64,000 nucleotides of DNA from Prochlorococcus marinus CUG1416 (GCF_017695965.1 NZ_JAAORM010000002.1:434001-498000), one strand, 5' to 3'; numbered from the stretch's first letter, positions 16,439 to 27,505 are shown. A program made the numbers and translations. Notes: generated by a model not told the origin, from the letters alone.

Positions 16439-17143
16439 ATGGCTGTTGTATCACTATCTGAAATGATGGAAGCTGGTGCTCATTTTGGGCATCAAACTAG
16501 ACGTTGGAATCCTAAAATGTCCAAATATATATATTGTGCGAGAAATGGAGTACACATAATTGATCTTGTAAAAACGGCATTATGTATGAACGATGCATAT
16601 AAATGGACGAGAAATGCAGCAAAAAGCGGCAAACGTTTCCTATTTGTCGGGACAAAAAAACAAGCATCAGAAGTAGTTGCTCAGGAAGCTACTCGATGCG
16701 GCGCTGCATATGTAAATCAAAGATGGCTTGGAGGTATGTTGACAAATTGGACAACCATGAAAGCTAGAATTGAAAGATTGAAGGATTTAGAAAGAATGGA
16801 AAGTAGTGGTTCAATTGCAATGAGGCCTAAAAAAGAAGCGGCAGTACTAAGGAGAGAACTTGAAAGATTACAAAAGTATTTGGGCGGACTTAAGGGCATG
16901 AGAAGATTACCAGACGTAGTCGTCATGGTTGATCAGCGAAGAGAATCTAACGCAGTTCTAGAAGCTAGGAAATTAGATATCTCATTGGTATCAATGTTGG
17001 ATACTAATTGTGATCCTGATTTGTGTGAAGTTCCAATTCCATGTAACGATGATGCCGTAAGATCTGTTCAACTTATTTTAGGCAGACTTGCAGATGCAAT
17101 AAATGAAGGAAGGAAGGGTTCTAATGCCGAAAGAAAAAATTAA
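16439..17143 (+). CDS. rpsB: 30S ribosomal protein S2
   Basis: The 234-residue protein is clear uS2: [46 protein letters not shown], and [16 protein letters not shown] near the end. It binds late in 30S assembly and helps dock S1. The ATG follows the pseudoknotted leader by 11 bp. tsf lies 43 bp downstream, the standard rpsB-tsf operon. Confidence 0.97.
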   Translation: MAVVSLSEMMEAGAHFGHQTRRWNPKMSKYIYCARNGVHIIDLVKTALCMNDAYKWTRNAAKSGKRFLFVGTKKQASEVVAQEATRCGAAYVNQRWLGGMLTNWTTMKARIERLKDLERMESSGSIAMRPKKEAAVLRRELERLQKYLGGLKGMRRLPDVVVMVDQRRESNAVLEARKLDISLVSMLDTNCDPDLCEVPIPCNDDAVRSVQLILGRLADAINEGRKGSNAERKN

Positions 17144-17186
17144 ATTCTAATTTAAAACTTACTAATTACTATTTTTTATTACTTCA

Positions 17187-17843
17187 ATGGGAAACATTAC
17201 AGCAAAACTTGTTAAAGATCTTAGAGATAAGACTGGTGCAGGAATGATGGATTGCAAAAAAGCACTTAACGAAACTGACGGAAATGTCGATAAAGCTCTG
17301 GAATGGTTAAGAAAGAAAGGTATAGCCAGTGCTGAAAAGAAATCGGGAAGAGTTGCAGCTGAAGGCTCTATTGGAAGTTATATTCACACAGGATCAAGAG
17401 TAGGAGTTCTATTAGAGTTGAATTGTGAAACTGATTTTGTTGCTAGAGGTGACATATTTCAATCTCTTTTGAAGGATGTCTCAATGCAGGTAGCCGCTTG
17501 TCCAAATGTTGAGTATGTCTCAATTGATGAAATACCTAGAGATGTAGTGGAAAAAGAAAAGCAGATTGAAATGGGTAGAGATGATTTATCAGGAAAACCA
17601 GAACAAATTAAAGAAAAAATAGTCGAAGGAAGAATAGCAAAAAGACTAAATGAGCTGGTTTTGCTTTCTCAACCTTATATTAAAGATAGTGCTCTTACTG
17701 TTGAGGATTTGGTTAAACAAGCAGCAGCAAAAATTGGAGAAAATATTAAAGTAAGGCGCTTTACAAGATATACATTGGGAGAAGGTATCGAAAAGAATCA
17801 GATGGACTTCGCTGAAGAAGTTGCATCAATGAAATCAAACTAA
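17187..17843 (+). CDS. tsf: translation elongation factor Ts
   Basis: The 218-residue EF-Ts has the signature [19 protein letters not shown] in the N-terminal UBA-like domain and the core motif [18 protein letters not shown] that contacts EF-Tu. The length fits the short cyanobacterial and organellar type with a single core subdomain set. It recycles EF-Tu-GDP to EF-Tu-GTP. It is co-transcribed with rpsB. Confidence 0.97.
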   Translation: MGNITAKLVKDLRDKTGAGMMDCKKALNETDGNVDKALEWLRKKGIASAEKKSGRVAAEGSIGSYIHTGSRVGVLLELNCETDFVARGDIFQSLLKDVSMQVAACPNVEYVSIDEIPRDVVEKEKQIEMGRDDLSGKPEQIKEKIVEGRIAKRLNELVLLSQPYIKDSALTVEDLVKQAAAKIGENIKVRRFTRYTLGEGIEKNQMDFAEEVASMKSN

Positions 17844-17847
17844 TAAT

Positions 17848-18924
17848 TTGAATAATTTCAATAATTGCATAGAAATAGATAAAATAAATTCTCAATTAGA
17901 GAGAGCAGAAATACAAAAAAATAGAATAATTCGTAATATCCACATTGAATATGAACATTACCTTAATCTTGTAAGAGATCTTTTATACATTTCTGTAGAA
18001 AAAGGGGTTAATGAAATATGTAGTGATCCATCAATTAAAAATGTATTTTTAAATGCAAATGAACTTTGTGGTTTCTTTGAAAAAACAATAAATAAACTCA
18101 TTTATTCGATATTGCCTTTTATAACGGTAGAACAATTAAAAATAAATAAAATTGAAGAAAAGATAAATAAGGAAATTAATTCTAATAGTTTAGGAAGATC
18201 CCTAAAAACAAAGGATCACCAGAAAGAAAAATTTGAATTTGAAGATGGATTTCTATTCGAAGAACCTATGGAGTTTCAGATTAGTGAAGATATTTCTAAT
18301 ACCTCTGAATATTATCAAGACAAAAATCATGAGAAATTCGTATCGCTTGACTTAGATAAAAATGACCATATAAACTCTTTATCAAATAATCATATTATTG
18401 AAAATATAGGTTTAGAAAAACAATTTATTTCATCTCTACTTGAATTAATAGAGGAATTTAAGGTTGAAAAAACAAGAAATCTTGAAAACCACAATATTAA
18501 TCAAACGGATATGTCTTCCAAACATGAGAGTCTTAAAAACTTTAATTTAATTGACAAGTCATTGGAAAATTTACTATTAAATCTTTCATATAAGATCAAC
18601 CTTGAATTATTTAATGTCAATCTAATAAAAAAGATGATATCTCAAGATTCCTTTGATTACTTGGTAAGCAAAAGATTGATGATAAAACATCCACACCCTT
18701 TTATTATAAATTTCGATTTCAATATGAATCAGTTATCGTCATTTGGCGATAATCTTTCAAGTATTATTTTCTTTAATATATCTACTGTTGAGTTAGAATT
18801 TAAAAATTTAAATCTTTCTATTCAAAGAAATAAAATAAATGAGCTAAAAAATCAATTTCAGCGTTTGATTAAGAAAGAGAAATACTGGAGGCAAAAAGAA
18901 ATAACTTTGAATAAGATACGATGA
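17848..18924 (+). CDS. hypothetical helical protein between tsf and recG, 358 aa
   Basis: I do not recognise this protein. It starts with TTG only 4 bp after the tsf stop and ends 22 bp before recG, so it is embedded in that operon. It has no signal or membrane segment. The N-terminal part (to about 100) and C-terminal part (about 240-358) are helical, with RLIKKEKYWRQKEITLNKIR at the end. The middle (about 115-190) is acidic and low-complexity, probably disordered. A role tied to translation or DNA repair is only suggested by position. Confidence 0.75.
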   Translation: MNNFNNCIEIDKINSQLERAEIQKNRIIRNIHIEYEHYLNLVRDLLYISVEKGVNEICSDPSIKNVFLNANELCGFFEKTINKLIYSILPFITVEQLKINKIEEKINKEINSNSLGRSLKTKDHQKEKFEFEDGFLFEEPMEFQISEDISNTSEYYQDKNHEKFVSLDLDKNDHINSLSNNHIIENIGLEKQFISSLLELIEEFKVEKTRNLENHNINQTDMSSKHESLKNFNLIDKSLENLLLNLSYKINLELFNVNLIKKMISQDSFDYLVSKRLMIKHPHPFIINFDFNMNQLSSFGDNLSSIIFFNISTVELEFKNLNLSIQRNKINELKNQFQRLIKKEKYWRQKEITLNKIR

Positions 18925-18946
18925 AAAAATAACTCTTTTTTCAGAT

Positions 18947-21403
18947 GTGACTAGTAGCTGGAATAATAATAAATTAATTAAGGATTGGATAAGACCTCTT
19001 CAGAAGTCTCTAACTATTGAAACGGAAAATAAATTTATCAATATTTTAGGACGAAATAAATATTTTAATGATTATTTGCATGAATCATTGACAAGATTAG
19101 ATAATCTAAATTTATCAGACGAATATTTGAGGATATTTAATGAATTTTCCAAAAAATATAATGAATACAATAACTTAGATATTAATCAAAGAAAAAGGTT
19201 AATTATAGATACAAGAAAAACTCTTTATAAACTTGGTAAAACTTTAGAAATAGAAAGTTCTAATAATATTTCTAAGGCAGTTATTTTGAATAAAACTGAA
19301 TCAAGTTTGTCTCTTGATTCAGATATTTCATTAATAAAAAATGTTGGCAAATTTTATAAAAATAAGCTTAATGAATTAGGTGTTTTTAATATAAAAGATT
19401 TAATTAATTATTTCCCACGAACATATTTAGACTATACGAATAGAGTAAAGATAATTAATTTAAAACCAGATAATTTATATACCTGCATCGCCAATATTAA
19501 AAGATTTTATATTTATAAGAGTAAAAAGAATAGTAATTTATCAATAATGAGCTTAGTAGTTTCTGATGAAACATCTTCAATAAAGGTCACAAAATTTCTT
19601 TTAGGAAGGAGATTTAGATCTTATTCCTTCTTCGCCTCTCAAAAATCTTTATATACGCCTGGAACTAAATTAGCAATTTCCGGTAAGGTTAAGTTGACAG
19701 ATTATGGCAAAACTTTTGTAGATCCGCAGATTGAAATTCTTAAGGACAATAACGATAATTTTAATTTCTCAGGAAAAATTTTACCCTTGTATTCATTAGC
19801 TGAAGCGTTATCAAATATGCGTTTTATAAAAATCATAAAAAAGGTACTAATTCATGCAAAGCAATATCCAGAAATTTTAAACCAAAAACAACTTGATTCA
19901 TTATCCTTATTATCTAAAGGAGAGTCTTTGATTAATATTCATTTACCACCAACTCAACAGGCACTTATTGAGTCAAAAAAACGTTTGGTTTTTGATGAGT
20001 TATTCCTACTTCAAATAAAGTTCTTACTTAGAAAAAGAAAGAAGAATAAAAATTTAATTGCTAAAAAATTGCCTCAAAAGAAATCTTTACTAAAAGAATT
20101 TTTAAGTACTTTCCCATTTGACTTAACAAAATCTCAAGTCAATGTTTTAAATGAAATTAAGAAAGATTTATCTAATAATTTACCAATGTCGAGATTGCTT
20201 CAGGGCGATGTGGGAAGCGGTAAAACTATAATTGCAATTGCATCTATTTTAATAGTTATAGAAAAAAACCTACAAGGTGCTTTTATGGTCCCTACTGAAG
20301 TTTTAGCAGAACAACATTATAATAATTTATTGAAATATTTGAACCCACTTTTAGTCTCGGTTGAACTTCTTACCGGGAATACTCCTCAAAAAAAGAGAAA
20401 AGAAATTCTCTCGAATTTAAACAATGGACTAGTTGATATCCTCGTCGGTACTCATGCATTATTTGAAGATAAAGTCATCTTTAATTCATTAGGGATTGTA
20501 GTAATTGATGAACAACATAGGTTTGGTGTTACTCAAAGAAATAGATTAATTAATAAAGGTGATAATACTCACTTGTTATCAATGACAGCAACACCAATTC
20601 CAAGAACACTTGCGCTCTCTATTTATGGTGATTTAGATGTTAGTCAAATTACAGAACTTCCTCCTGGGAGAGTTCCTATAACTACAAAAATAATTTCAGA
20701 AGATTATTTAACTAATTTGTTCAAGATTGTTGAAGATGAGATCACTAAGGGAAGGCAAGCTTATGTTATTTTGCCACTTATAGAGGATTCAGAAAAAATG
20801 AATTTAAGTTCTGCAAAGAAAACATTTAAGCATTTATCAGAAGAGGTCTTTTTTAAGAAAAAAGTTGGATTATTACATGGCAAATTGAATTCACAAGAAA
20901 AGAACGAAGTGATAAATTCTTTTTTAAAAAACGAAATTAATATATTGGTTTCAACTACTGTAATTGAAGTTGGAATTGATGTGCCTAATGCCACAATTAT
21001 GATTATTTATAATTCGGAAAGATTTGGATTGTCTCAGCTTCATCAATTAAGGGGAAGAGTTGGCAGGGGATCAACTAAATCTTTTTGTTATCTCGTAACC
21101 TCTGATAAAAATGGATTAGAAAACAAGCGACTAAGTGTTATGCAAAAATCTAATGATGGCTTTTATATTGCCGAAAAAGACTTGGAGCTAAGAGGTCCAG
21201 GCCAGATTTTAGGATATAGACAATCTGGACTGCCTGATTTTGTACTAGACAATTTACCAAACAATAAAATTCTAATTGAGAAGGCTCGTGAAGAGGCTAT
21301 TAAGGTTGTTAGTAATGATCCTGATTTAAAAGAAAATATAGCTTTAAGGAATATACTAATTGATAATTCTGATAATAAATTCATTCATGATTTCTTGAAT
21401 TGA
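18947..21403 (+). CDS. recG: ATP-dependent DNA helicase RecG
   Basis: The 818-residue RecG starts with GTG. An N-terminal extension of about 120 residues is followed by the wedge/OB region (GKFYKNKLNELGVFNIKDLI, then GTKLAISGKVKL). The superfamily 2 helicase core follows, with Walker A LLQGDVGSGKTIIA, motif II DEQHRFGV, motif III TATPIPRTLAL and motif VI QLRGRVGRG. It ends with the RecG C-terminal domain LELRGPGQILGYRQSGLPDF. RecG remodels stalled forks and branched DNA. Confidence 0.96.
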   Translation: MTSSWNNNKLIKDWIRPLQKSLTIETENKFINILGRNKYFNDYLHESLTRLDNLNLSDEYLRIFNEFSKKYNEYNNLDINQRKRLIIDTRKTLYKLGKTLEIESSNNISKAVILNKTESSLSLDSDISLIKNVGKFYKNKLNELGVFNIKDLINYFPRTYLDYTNRVKIINLKPDNLYTCIANIKRFYIYKSKKNSNLSIMSLVVSDETSSIKVTKFLLGRRFRSYSFFASQKSLYTPGTKLAISGKVKLTDYGKTFVDPQIEILKDNNDNFNFSGKILPLYSLAEALSNMRFIKIIKKVLIHAKQYPEILNQKQLDSLSLLSKGESLINIHLPPTQQALIESKKRLVFDELFLLQIKFLLRKRKKNKNLIAKKLPQKKSLLKEFLSTFPFDLTKSQVNVLNEIKKDLSNNLPMSRLLQGDVGSGKTIIAIASILIVIEKNLQGAFMVPTEVLAEQHYNNLLKYLNPLLVSVELLTGNTPQKKRKEILSNLNNGLVDILVGTHALFEDKVIFNSLGIVVIDEQHRFGVTQRNRLINKGDNTHLLSMTATPIPRTLALSIYGDLDVSQITELPPGRVPITTKIISEDYLTNLFKIVEDEITKGRQAYVILPLIEDSEKMNLSSAKKTFKHLSEEVFFKKKVGLLHGKLNSQEKNEVINSFLKNEINILVSTTVIEVGIDVPNATIMIIYNSERFGLSQLHQLRGRVGRGSTKSFCYLVTSDKNGLENKRLSVMQKSNDGFYIAEKDLELRGPGQILGYRQSGLPDFVLDNLPNNKILIEKAREEAIKVVSNDPDLKENIALRNILIDNSDNKFIHDFLN

Positions 21404-21460
21404 ATACTATCATTGTCATTGCATATATATATGCCAGTATAAATAAATTGCATATTTCAA

Positions 21461-22144
21461 TTGAAAATTTGGAATAAAATACCAATTAAAGAGAATGGAG
21501 ATAAATTAATAGCTATACCTAGCTACTTAAACTTTTTAGATCCGCACCCTTACTCTCATTTAGGAGCTCCTTACAAAGACAAAAATTCTCTTTGGAAATT
21601 AAGAGAGGAGGTTGTAAATAGATTAGAAAAAGTAAATGATTATTTGATTTCAAAGAATAGTTTTTACCTTTTAATTTATGACAGTTGGCGACCTCTAGAA
21701 GTCCAAGAATTTATGTTTAAAAGAGCATTTTTATTAGAGTGTGAAAAATTGGATATTGATGCTTCTGTAAAAAATATGAAATCTTATCCATCTATTTTAA
21801 AAAAAGTTGAAAAATTTTGGGCATATCCTTCTTATGACTCTAGATGTCCTCCACCTCATTCAACTGGAGGAGCATTGGATGTTTGTTTATGTTATAAGGA
21901 CGGAAATCTTGTTGAGATGGGAAGCAAAGTTGATCAAATGGATAAGACTTCAAATCCTTATTTTTATGAAAATATAAAGAATGAAGAAGGAATTATTTGG
22001 AATAGTAGAAGAAATTTATTAAGGGAAATTATGACTAAATTTGGATTTGCTCAACATCCTAATGAATGGTGGCATTTTAGTTATGGTGATCAATTATGGG
22101 CTTGGAAAAATAAAAAAGCAAATGCCATTTATGGGGAAATTTAA
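21461..22144 (+). CDS. VanX-like D-Ala-D-Ala dipeptidase (M15D)
   Basis: The 227-residue protein begins with TTG. It shows the M15 zinc signature: PHSTGGALDV supplies SxHxxGxAxD-type His and Asp ligands, and NEWWHFSYG supplies the catalytic Glu and third His. YDSWRPLEVQEFMFKRA matches the VanX substrate-binding helix. VanX enzymes hydrolyse D-Ala-D-Ala. Without vanHA neighbours, a role in peptidoglycan turnover or recycling is more likely than antibiotic resistance. Confidence 0.88.
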   Translation: MKIWNKIPIKENGDKLIAIPSYLNFLDPHPYSHLGAPYKDKNSLWKLREEVVNRLEKVNDYLISKNSFYLLIYDSWRPLEVQEFMFKRAFLLECEKLDIDASVKNMKSYPSILKKVEKFWAYPSYDSRCPPPHSTGGALDVCLCYKDGNLVEMGSKVDQMDKTSNPYFYENIKNEEGIIWNSRRNLLREIMTKFGFAQHPNEWWHFSYGDQLWAWKNKKANAIYGEI

Positions 22145-22147
22145 ATT

Positions 22148-23935
22148 CTATTGAATTTCATTTAGTAAATTCAAAATAGAACTTTCATCTTGCGTATTTA
22201 TAAAATCTCCAAAATCCAAATCGGAACTACTTTTCCAATGATCAAATAATGGTTGTAGAGTTTTTTCTAAATCATTTAATTCCATTCTTTGTAGGAATGG
22301 TTTTGCCAGCCTCTGTAGATTTTTACTTCCTCCCAACCATAATTGGTATTTGTTTTGCCCACTTCCTACAAGTGCTAATTCTGCCATGTAAGGCCTAGTA
22401 CATCCATTTGGACAGCCTGTCATTCTAAATAATATTGTCTTTTCTATTTTTAGATCTAATAGTAATTTTTCAATCCTTTTAAGTACATCAGGTAAAATTC
22501 TTTCTGCCTCAGTCATCGCAAGACCACAAAGTGGTAAAGCTGGACATGCTAAGGCATGTCTTTGTATTTCATTAATGTCTTCTAAATTGTCGTATCCAAT
22601 TTTTGAAAGTGCTTTTTTAATTTCACTTTTGTTTTTATTAGCGATGTTGCAAAGTAAGATATCTTGATTAGGCGTAAGTCTTAAATCAAGATTATATTTT
22701 TTTACGATACTAGTAATAATATTCTTCTTCTCACCGGATAATCTACCTGATAATAAAGGTAACCCTACAAAAAAAGAGCTCTTATTTTGTTTATGCCAAC
22801 CTAGATAATCAATAAGAATTTGATTCGGTTCTTTTCTGATTTTTTTAATTTCTTTTTTGAAATACTTTTCTAAAAGTAACTTTTTGAACCATTTAATACC
22901 TTTTCTATGAAGAAGGTATTTCATTCTTGAATTTTTTCTTGATTTTCTATCACCATAATCTCTTTGAATTGCCACAATACTCTGAATTAATTCATAAATA
23001 TCTTGTTCGTCAACATATCCAAGCGGATCTGCAATTCTGGCAAAAGTTTCATCATTATTATGTGTCCGTCCCATGCCACCTCCAACATAGAAGTTGCATC
23101 CCTCTAGGTTCCCCTCTTCTGAAGTAAAGGCAACTATTCCAATGTCATTAGTAAGAAGATCAACAGAATTATCTCCAGGAACTGTAACCGCACATTTGAA
23201 TTTTCTTGGTAAATAAGTTGAACCATATAGAGGCTCATCTTTTATCCCACTAAAAACATTATCTTTAAATTGAAGTCTCCTAATATCTTCAATATCTTTG
23301 TCGGGTTTAATGGTGTATTCTAAATCCCCATCAGCCCAAAGCTCTAAAAAAGTACCTTGCCCAGCTAAAGGGGTGAGAAGATCTGCAACTTTTTTAGCCA
23401 ATGCTCTTGCAATGTTGTAATCCGGCGAATCAAATGGAGCCGCTGGGGCCATTACATTTCTATTTATGTCTCCACATGCAGCTAATGTTGAGCCCATTGA
23501 ATTTACAATTGTTTGAATCACTTCCTTTAGATTCTCCTTTCTTATTCCATGCATTTGAAAGGCTTGTCTTGTAGTTGCCCTTAGTGATCCATTACCTAGT
23601 TTGTTAGATAATTCATCTAATGCTAAAAATAATTTCCCAGGGATTTCCCCACCTGGACTTCTTAACCTAAGCATCATTTGCCAATCCTTACTTTTACCAG
23701 GCTTCCTATGCTCCCTGTTATCTTGTTGATAACTACCATGGAATTTCAATAACTGAACCGCATCATTAGTAAAATGATCGCTCTCATTAAATAATTCCGT
23801 AGCAAGTGGTTCCTTAAGGAATTGGCTACTTTTTTTGAAATTTTCAAATTTAGAAACTTCTAGTCCATTTGCTAAACAAACAGTTTCTTCTTTGGTAGAA
23901 TCTTTTTTCTTTTTTACTTTCTCAACCTTGATCAA
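22148..23935 (-). CDS. sir: ferredoxin-sulfite reductase
   Basis: The 595-residue siroheme/4Fe-4S reductase starts with TTG. The cluster and siroheme ligands are visible near the C-terminus: ACPALPLCGLAMTEAE and RMTGCPNGCTRPYMAE. Upstream are the paired ferrodoxin-reductase repeats with siroheme-binding Arg/Lys residues (RATTRQAFQMHG, AACGDINRNVMAPAAP). It reduces sulfite to sulfide with ferredoxin electrons in assimilatory sulfate reduction. It converges with the VanX-like gene, with only 3 bp between stops. Confidence 0.95.
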   Translation of the reverse strand: MIKVEKVKKKKDSTKEETVCLANGLEVSKFENFKKSSQFLKEPLATELFNESDHFTNDAVQLLKFHGSYQQDNREHRKPGKSKDWQMMLRLRSPGGEIPGKLFLALDELSNKLGNGSLRATTRQAFQMHGIRKENLKEVIQTIVNSMGSTLAACGDINRNVMAPAAPFDSPDYNIARALAKKVADLLTPLAGQGTFLELWADGDLEYTIKPDKDIEDIRRLQFKDNVFSGIKDEPLYGSTYLPRKFKCAVTVPGDNSVDLLTNDIGIVAFTSEEGNLEGCNFYVGGGMGRTHNNDETFARIADPLGYVDEQDIYELIQSIVAIQRDYGDRKSRKNSRMKYLLHRKGIKWFKKLLLEKYFKKEIKKIRKEPNQILIDYLGWHKQNKSSFFVGLPLLSGRLSGEKKNIITSIVKKYNLDLRLTPNQDILLCNIANKNKSEIKKALSKIGYDNLEDINEIQRHALACPALPLCGLAMTEAERILPDVLKRIEKLLLDLKIEKTILFRMTGCPNGCTRPYMAELALVGSGQNKYQLWLGGSKNLQRLAKPFLQRMELNDLEKTLQPLFDHWKSSSDLDFGDFINTQDESSILNLLNEIQ

Positions 23936-24021
23936 AGGACCAAAACATATCTCTTTTTATACATTAGCGGAAAGCTTATTTAACTGGTAGTAAATTATAG
24001 TAATAGAAATCATATTTTTTC

Positions 24022-26184
24022 TTGTCTAAATATTTACTTGAAATAGGAACCGAAGAGTTGCCCGCAAATTTTTCTCATTCTGTTCTAGAGCAATTTAAAT
24101 CTCTAATAGAATTTGAATTGGATAAAAAGTTAATCAAATTCAATAATATTGTTGTTACCTCTACACCAAGGAGGATAGTTCTACTTCTTGAAGGTTTAGT
24201 AGATTATGCCGAAGATAAGACGATAATAAGAAAAGGACCTAAAGCAAGTTCAGCTTTTTTAAATGGATCTCCCACTAATGCTGCTTTAGGATTCGCTAAT
24301 AGTTTAGGTATAGATGTAGTTGAGTTAGAAGTAAAAAATACAGAAAAGGGTGACTTTGTTTTTGGAAAGAAAATTGAGAAGGGACAGTCAACAAGAATTT
24401 CTTTGTCTTCAATTATTCCTAAAGTAGTGAAGAGTCTTCAAGGCCCTCGTTTTATGAAATGGGGGGCTGGGGACATAAAATTCTCAAGACCTATTAGGTG
24501 GATTACCTCTATTTATAATGATGATATTCTTGACTTCGCATTTGATGGATGTGATCCAAATATTCAAATAAGTAACAAATCAAAAAGTCATAGACTAATC
24601 AATGAAGACTTTGAAGTTAAGAATCCTGATAAATTTTTTGAATTATTGAAACAAAATAGAGTATTAGTTAATCGACATGAAAGAAAAGAAAGAATTGAAA
24701 GTCTAATAAATGAGGCTTCTAATTTACTAAATCTGAAACCTGACCTTTCTAAAGGATTGCTTAATGAACTAACTGATTTAGTTGAATGGCCAGATTTAAT
24801 TATTGGTAAATTTAGTGAAGAATTCCTTGATCTTCCTGTTGAAGTTCTTTCAACAGTTATGAAAAGTCATCAGAGATATGTGCCTCTATTATTAAAAAAT
24901 AATACTTTTTCAAAACTAGACTTAAGCTCTGAAAAAAATATTAGTACAAATTTTTTCGTTATTTCAAATGGTCTTGAAGAATCAAATAATAATATTACCA
25001 GAGGTAATGAGAAAGTATTGAGGGCAAGGTTTTCAGATGCAAAGTTTTTTGTAGAAAGTGATAAAAAAGTTGCTTCAATTGAAAGAAATGAAAAACTTAA
25101 ATCTGTCTCTTATTTGAAAGGACTGGGGAATATTTTTCAGAGAGTAGAGAGAATAGAGGAAGTTACTAAAAAAATCCTTATATTTTTAAATGATAAGTCT
25201 TTAGAAGATAAAAAAATAATAGAAGCTGCTAGATACTGTAAAAACGACTTATGTAGCGAAATTGTTTTCGAATTCCCAGAATTGCAAGGAATAATGGGTG
25301 GTAAATATCTGAAAGACGAGGGATTTAGTGATGATATTTGTTTGGCTGTGGCTGAACATTATTTACCTTCTTTTTATAAAGATGCTTTGCCCTCTTCAAA
25401 ATATGGTGCAATAGTTTCTATCGCAGATAAGATTGAAACTTTAATAAGTATATTTATTTCCGGCAAGCGTCCAAGTGGATCATCTGATCCTTATGCTTTG
25501 AGAAGAAATTTAAATGGAGTTATAAAAATAATTTGGGATTATGAACTTGACTTACCTTTAGATGATTTATTTAACGAACTTATTGATTTTTGGAAAATCG
25601 CATTCCCGAATTTGAACTTCTCAAAGGAGAAGGTTTTTAATGATTTAAATGAATTTTTAGTTCAAAGAATCGTTAGTCATCTTGAAGAAATATCACTAAG
25701 TAAAGAATTAATAAAGGCCGTTTGCTCTTCTGATGAACTTTATCAAAAAAGAATATTGAATATTGTTGATCTAAAAAATAGGCTTAAATCTATTGTTGAT
25801 TTTAAGGAGAAAGAAACTTTTTTTGAAATTCAAAAGGTAATTACTAGGGTAAGCAAATTAGCTAAGAGTAGTAATCTTTCAACAAACATTTTCTCAACAA
25901 GAGATTATGTAAACACAAAACTCTTTGAAAAAGAATGTGAATTGAAAGTTTTTGAATTTATTAGAGAATTAGAAAAACTTTTTTCAAAAGGTTATTGCAA
26001 TTATTTGAAACTTCTTAAGTTGTTCGAGATTAATATAAATACTATTGAGGATTTGTTTGATAATGAAAAAGGTGTTCTGGTAATGTCAGAAGATATAAAA
26101 ATAAGAAATAATAGACTTAACTTATTAAGCCTAATTAGAAATTATTCTCTAAAGATCGCTGACTTTACACTTTTGAACTCTTAA
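24022..26184 (+). CDS. glyS: glycyl-tRNA synthetase beta subunit
   Basis: The 720-residue protein starts with TTG (LLEIGTEELPANFSHSVLEQ is the typical N-terminus). It contains GPRFMKWGAGDIKFSRPIRW and the HD-domain region DEGFSDDICLAVAEHYLPSF, then RPSGSSDPYALRRNLNGVI, all characteristic of GlyS. It pairs with the alpha subunit (glyQ, outside this window) to charge tRNA-Gly. Its 3' end overlaps the convergent chlP gene by 20 bp. Confidence 0.96.
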   Translation: MSKYLLEIGTEELPANFSHSVLEQFKSLIEFELDKKLIKFNNIVVTSTPRRIVLLLEGLVDYAEDKTIIRKGPKASSAFLNGSPTNAALGFANSLGIDVVELEVKNTEKGDFVFGKKIEKGQSTRISLSSIIPKVVKSLQGPRFMKWGAGDIKFSRPIRWITSIYNDDILDFAFDGCDPNIQISNKSKSHRLINEDFEVKNPDKFFELLKQNRVLVNRHERKERIESLINEASNLLNLKPDLSKGLLNELTDLVEWPDLIIGKFSEEFLDLPVEVLSTVMKSHQRYVPLLLKNNTFSKLDLSSEKNISTNFFVISNGLEESNNNITRGNEKVLRARFSDAKFFVESDKKVASIERNEKLKSVSYLKGLGNIFQRVERIEEVTKKILIFLNDKSLEDKKIIEAARYCKNDLCSEIVFEFPELQGIMGGKYLKDEGFSDDICLAVAEHYLPSFYKDALPSSKYGAIVSIADKIETLISIFISGKRPSGSSDPYALRRNLNGVIKIIWDYELDLPLDDLFNELIDFWKIAFPNLNFSKEKVFNDLNEFLVQRIVSHLEEISLSKELIKAVCSSDELYQKRILNIVDLKNRLKSIVDFKEKETFFEIQKVITRVSKLAKSSNLSTNIFSTRDYVNTKLFEKECELKVFEFIRELEKLFSKGYCNYLKLLKLFEININTIEDLFDNEKGVLVMSEDIKIRNNRLNLLSLIRNYSLKIADFTLLNS

Positions 26185-27505
26185 CTTTAATACCACCCTT
26201 AATTGAATAATTTTTAAGCATTTTTTCAACTTCTTTCTCTTCTCTCACAGCACTATTAACGGGTTTGTATTTTAGTGGTGCCAATGCTTTTCCTCTTAAA
26301 ATAGATCCAAGAGTAAGCATTGTAAGTTTTATTTGCTGTATGGGCTTCATTGCAACAACTTTTTTATATAAATAACTATCAAAAGTCAGCCTTTGAACGT
26401 CCATGTCATCACACATTTCTACAAAAGCTTCTCTTGCTGAGTCATTCCTGTAAAAAATATTTTGAAGAATTTCTAGGACCTTATATGTCGTTCCATATTT
26501 TTTATCCCATTTTTTTAAATAATTTTTTAAATCATTTTCTGATGGTATAGTTTCTCCACTCTTTGACGATTCAACAATTTCTTCTGCACACATTCTCCCA
26601 CTTTTTGCAGCAAAATATATTCCCTCTCCAGAACTCTTAGTAACATAGCCAGCGGCATCACCTACTAAAGCCATCCTACCAACAACTCTTCGAGGTCTTG
26701 GATGTTCAGGAATAGGATGTGCTTCCACCTTGATCACCTCACCATTTACAAGTCTTTTTTTTGCTCTATTTCTCACACCTTCTTGTAGTCCTTTGATTAA
26801 TAATTGATTCTTTTGCATTGTCCCTGTTCCAACAGCAACATGATCATACTTAGGGAACACCCAACCATAAAAGTCGGGAGATACATCAGTTCCTACATAC
26901 ATCTCAGCAAGGTCTTCATAGTAACTCATTTCTTCTTTGGGTAATTTAATTCTTTCCTGAAAGGCAATGGCTACTTTGTAATCTCCTGCATCCATGGCTT
27001 TAGCAACTCTGCTATTAGCTCCATCAGCGCCAATTAAGAGATCCACTGTAAGTTCTTTAAGCTCTCCTTTCTTATCTCCAGAAGAATAGTCAGAATATGT
27101 AAGTTTATATGGTCCTTGGTTATTAGCTCCAGTGTCAATTGAGGTAACTAATCCATTAATTAATGTAGTCCCAAGATCAGCAGCCCTATTTCTCATAAAA
27201 GCATCCATGACTTCTCTTCTGCACATTCCTATATATTCATTATCACTTTTCCCATAAACCTTATCTAAACTTATGTCTACTTCTCTATTTGATGGTGATA
27301 TCATTCTCATGTGCCTTACTTTCCTATCAATGATTGATTCTGGAAGGTCAAATTCTTCTACCATGCATAGTGGGATTGCTCCCCCGCAAGGTTTTGCATT
27401 GTCTAATTTCCTCTCGAAGAGCCAAGTTTTTATTCCAGCTTTAGCAAGTATTTCTGCAGCACATGAACCACTTGGACCTCCTCCAATAACCGCTACCCTC
27501 AACAT
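26165..27505 (-). CDS. chlP: geranylgeranyl reductase ChlP
   Basis: The 446-residue flavoprotein opens with the FAD dinucleotide motif GGGPSGSCAAEIL and has the second FAD motif RMALVGDAAGYVTKSSGEGI. CGGAIPLCMVEEFDLP and YGWVFPKYDHVAVGTGTM are characteristic of ChlP. It reduces geranylgeranyl groups to phytyl using NADPH for chlorophyll and tocopherol synthesis, at the thylakoid membrane. The ATG at 27505 fits the family start. Confidence 0.95.
   Translation of the reverse strand: MLRVAVIGGGPSGSCAAEILAKAGIKTWLFERKLDNAKPCGGAIPLCMVEEFDLPESIIDRKVRHMRMISPSNREVDISLDKVYGKSDNEYIGMCRREVMDAFMRNRAADLGTTLINGLVTSIDTGANNQGPYKLTYSDYSSGDKKGELKELTVDLLIGADGANSRVAKAMDAGDYKVAIAFQERIKLPKEEMSYYEDLAEMYVGTDVSPDFYGWVFPKYDHVAVGTGTMQKNQLLIKGLQEGVRNRAKKRLVNGEVIKVEAHPIPEHPRPRRVVGRMALVGDAAGYVTKSSGEGIYFAAKSGRMCAEEIVESSKSGETIPSENDLKNYLKKWDKKYGTTYKVLEILQNIFYRNDSAREAFVEMCDDMDVQRLTFDSYLYKKVVAMKPIQQIKLTMLTLGSILRGKALAPLKYKPVNSAVREEKEVEKMLKNYSIKGGIKVKSSKV

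Noticed and set aside
18923..18942. GAAAAAA...TTTTTTC hairpin just before recG
   Set aside because: A 7-bp nearly all-A/T stem is expected by chance at this base composition.
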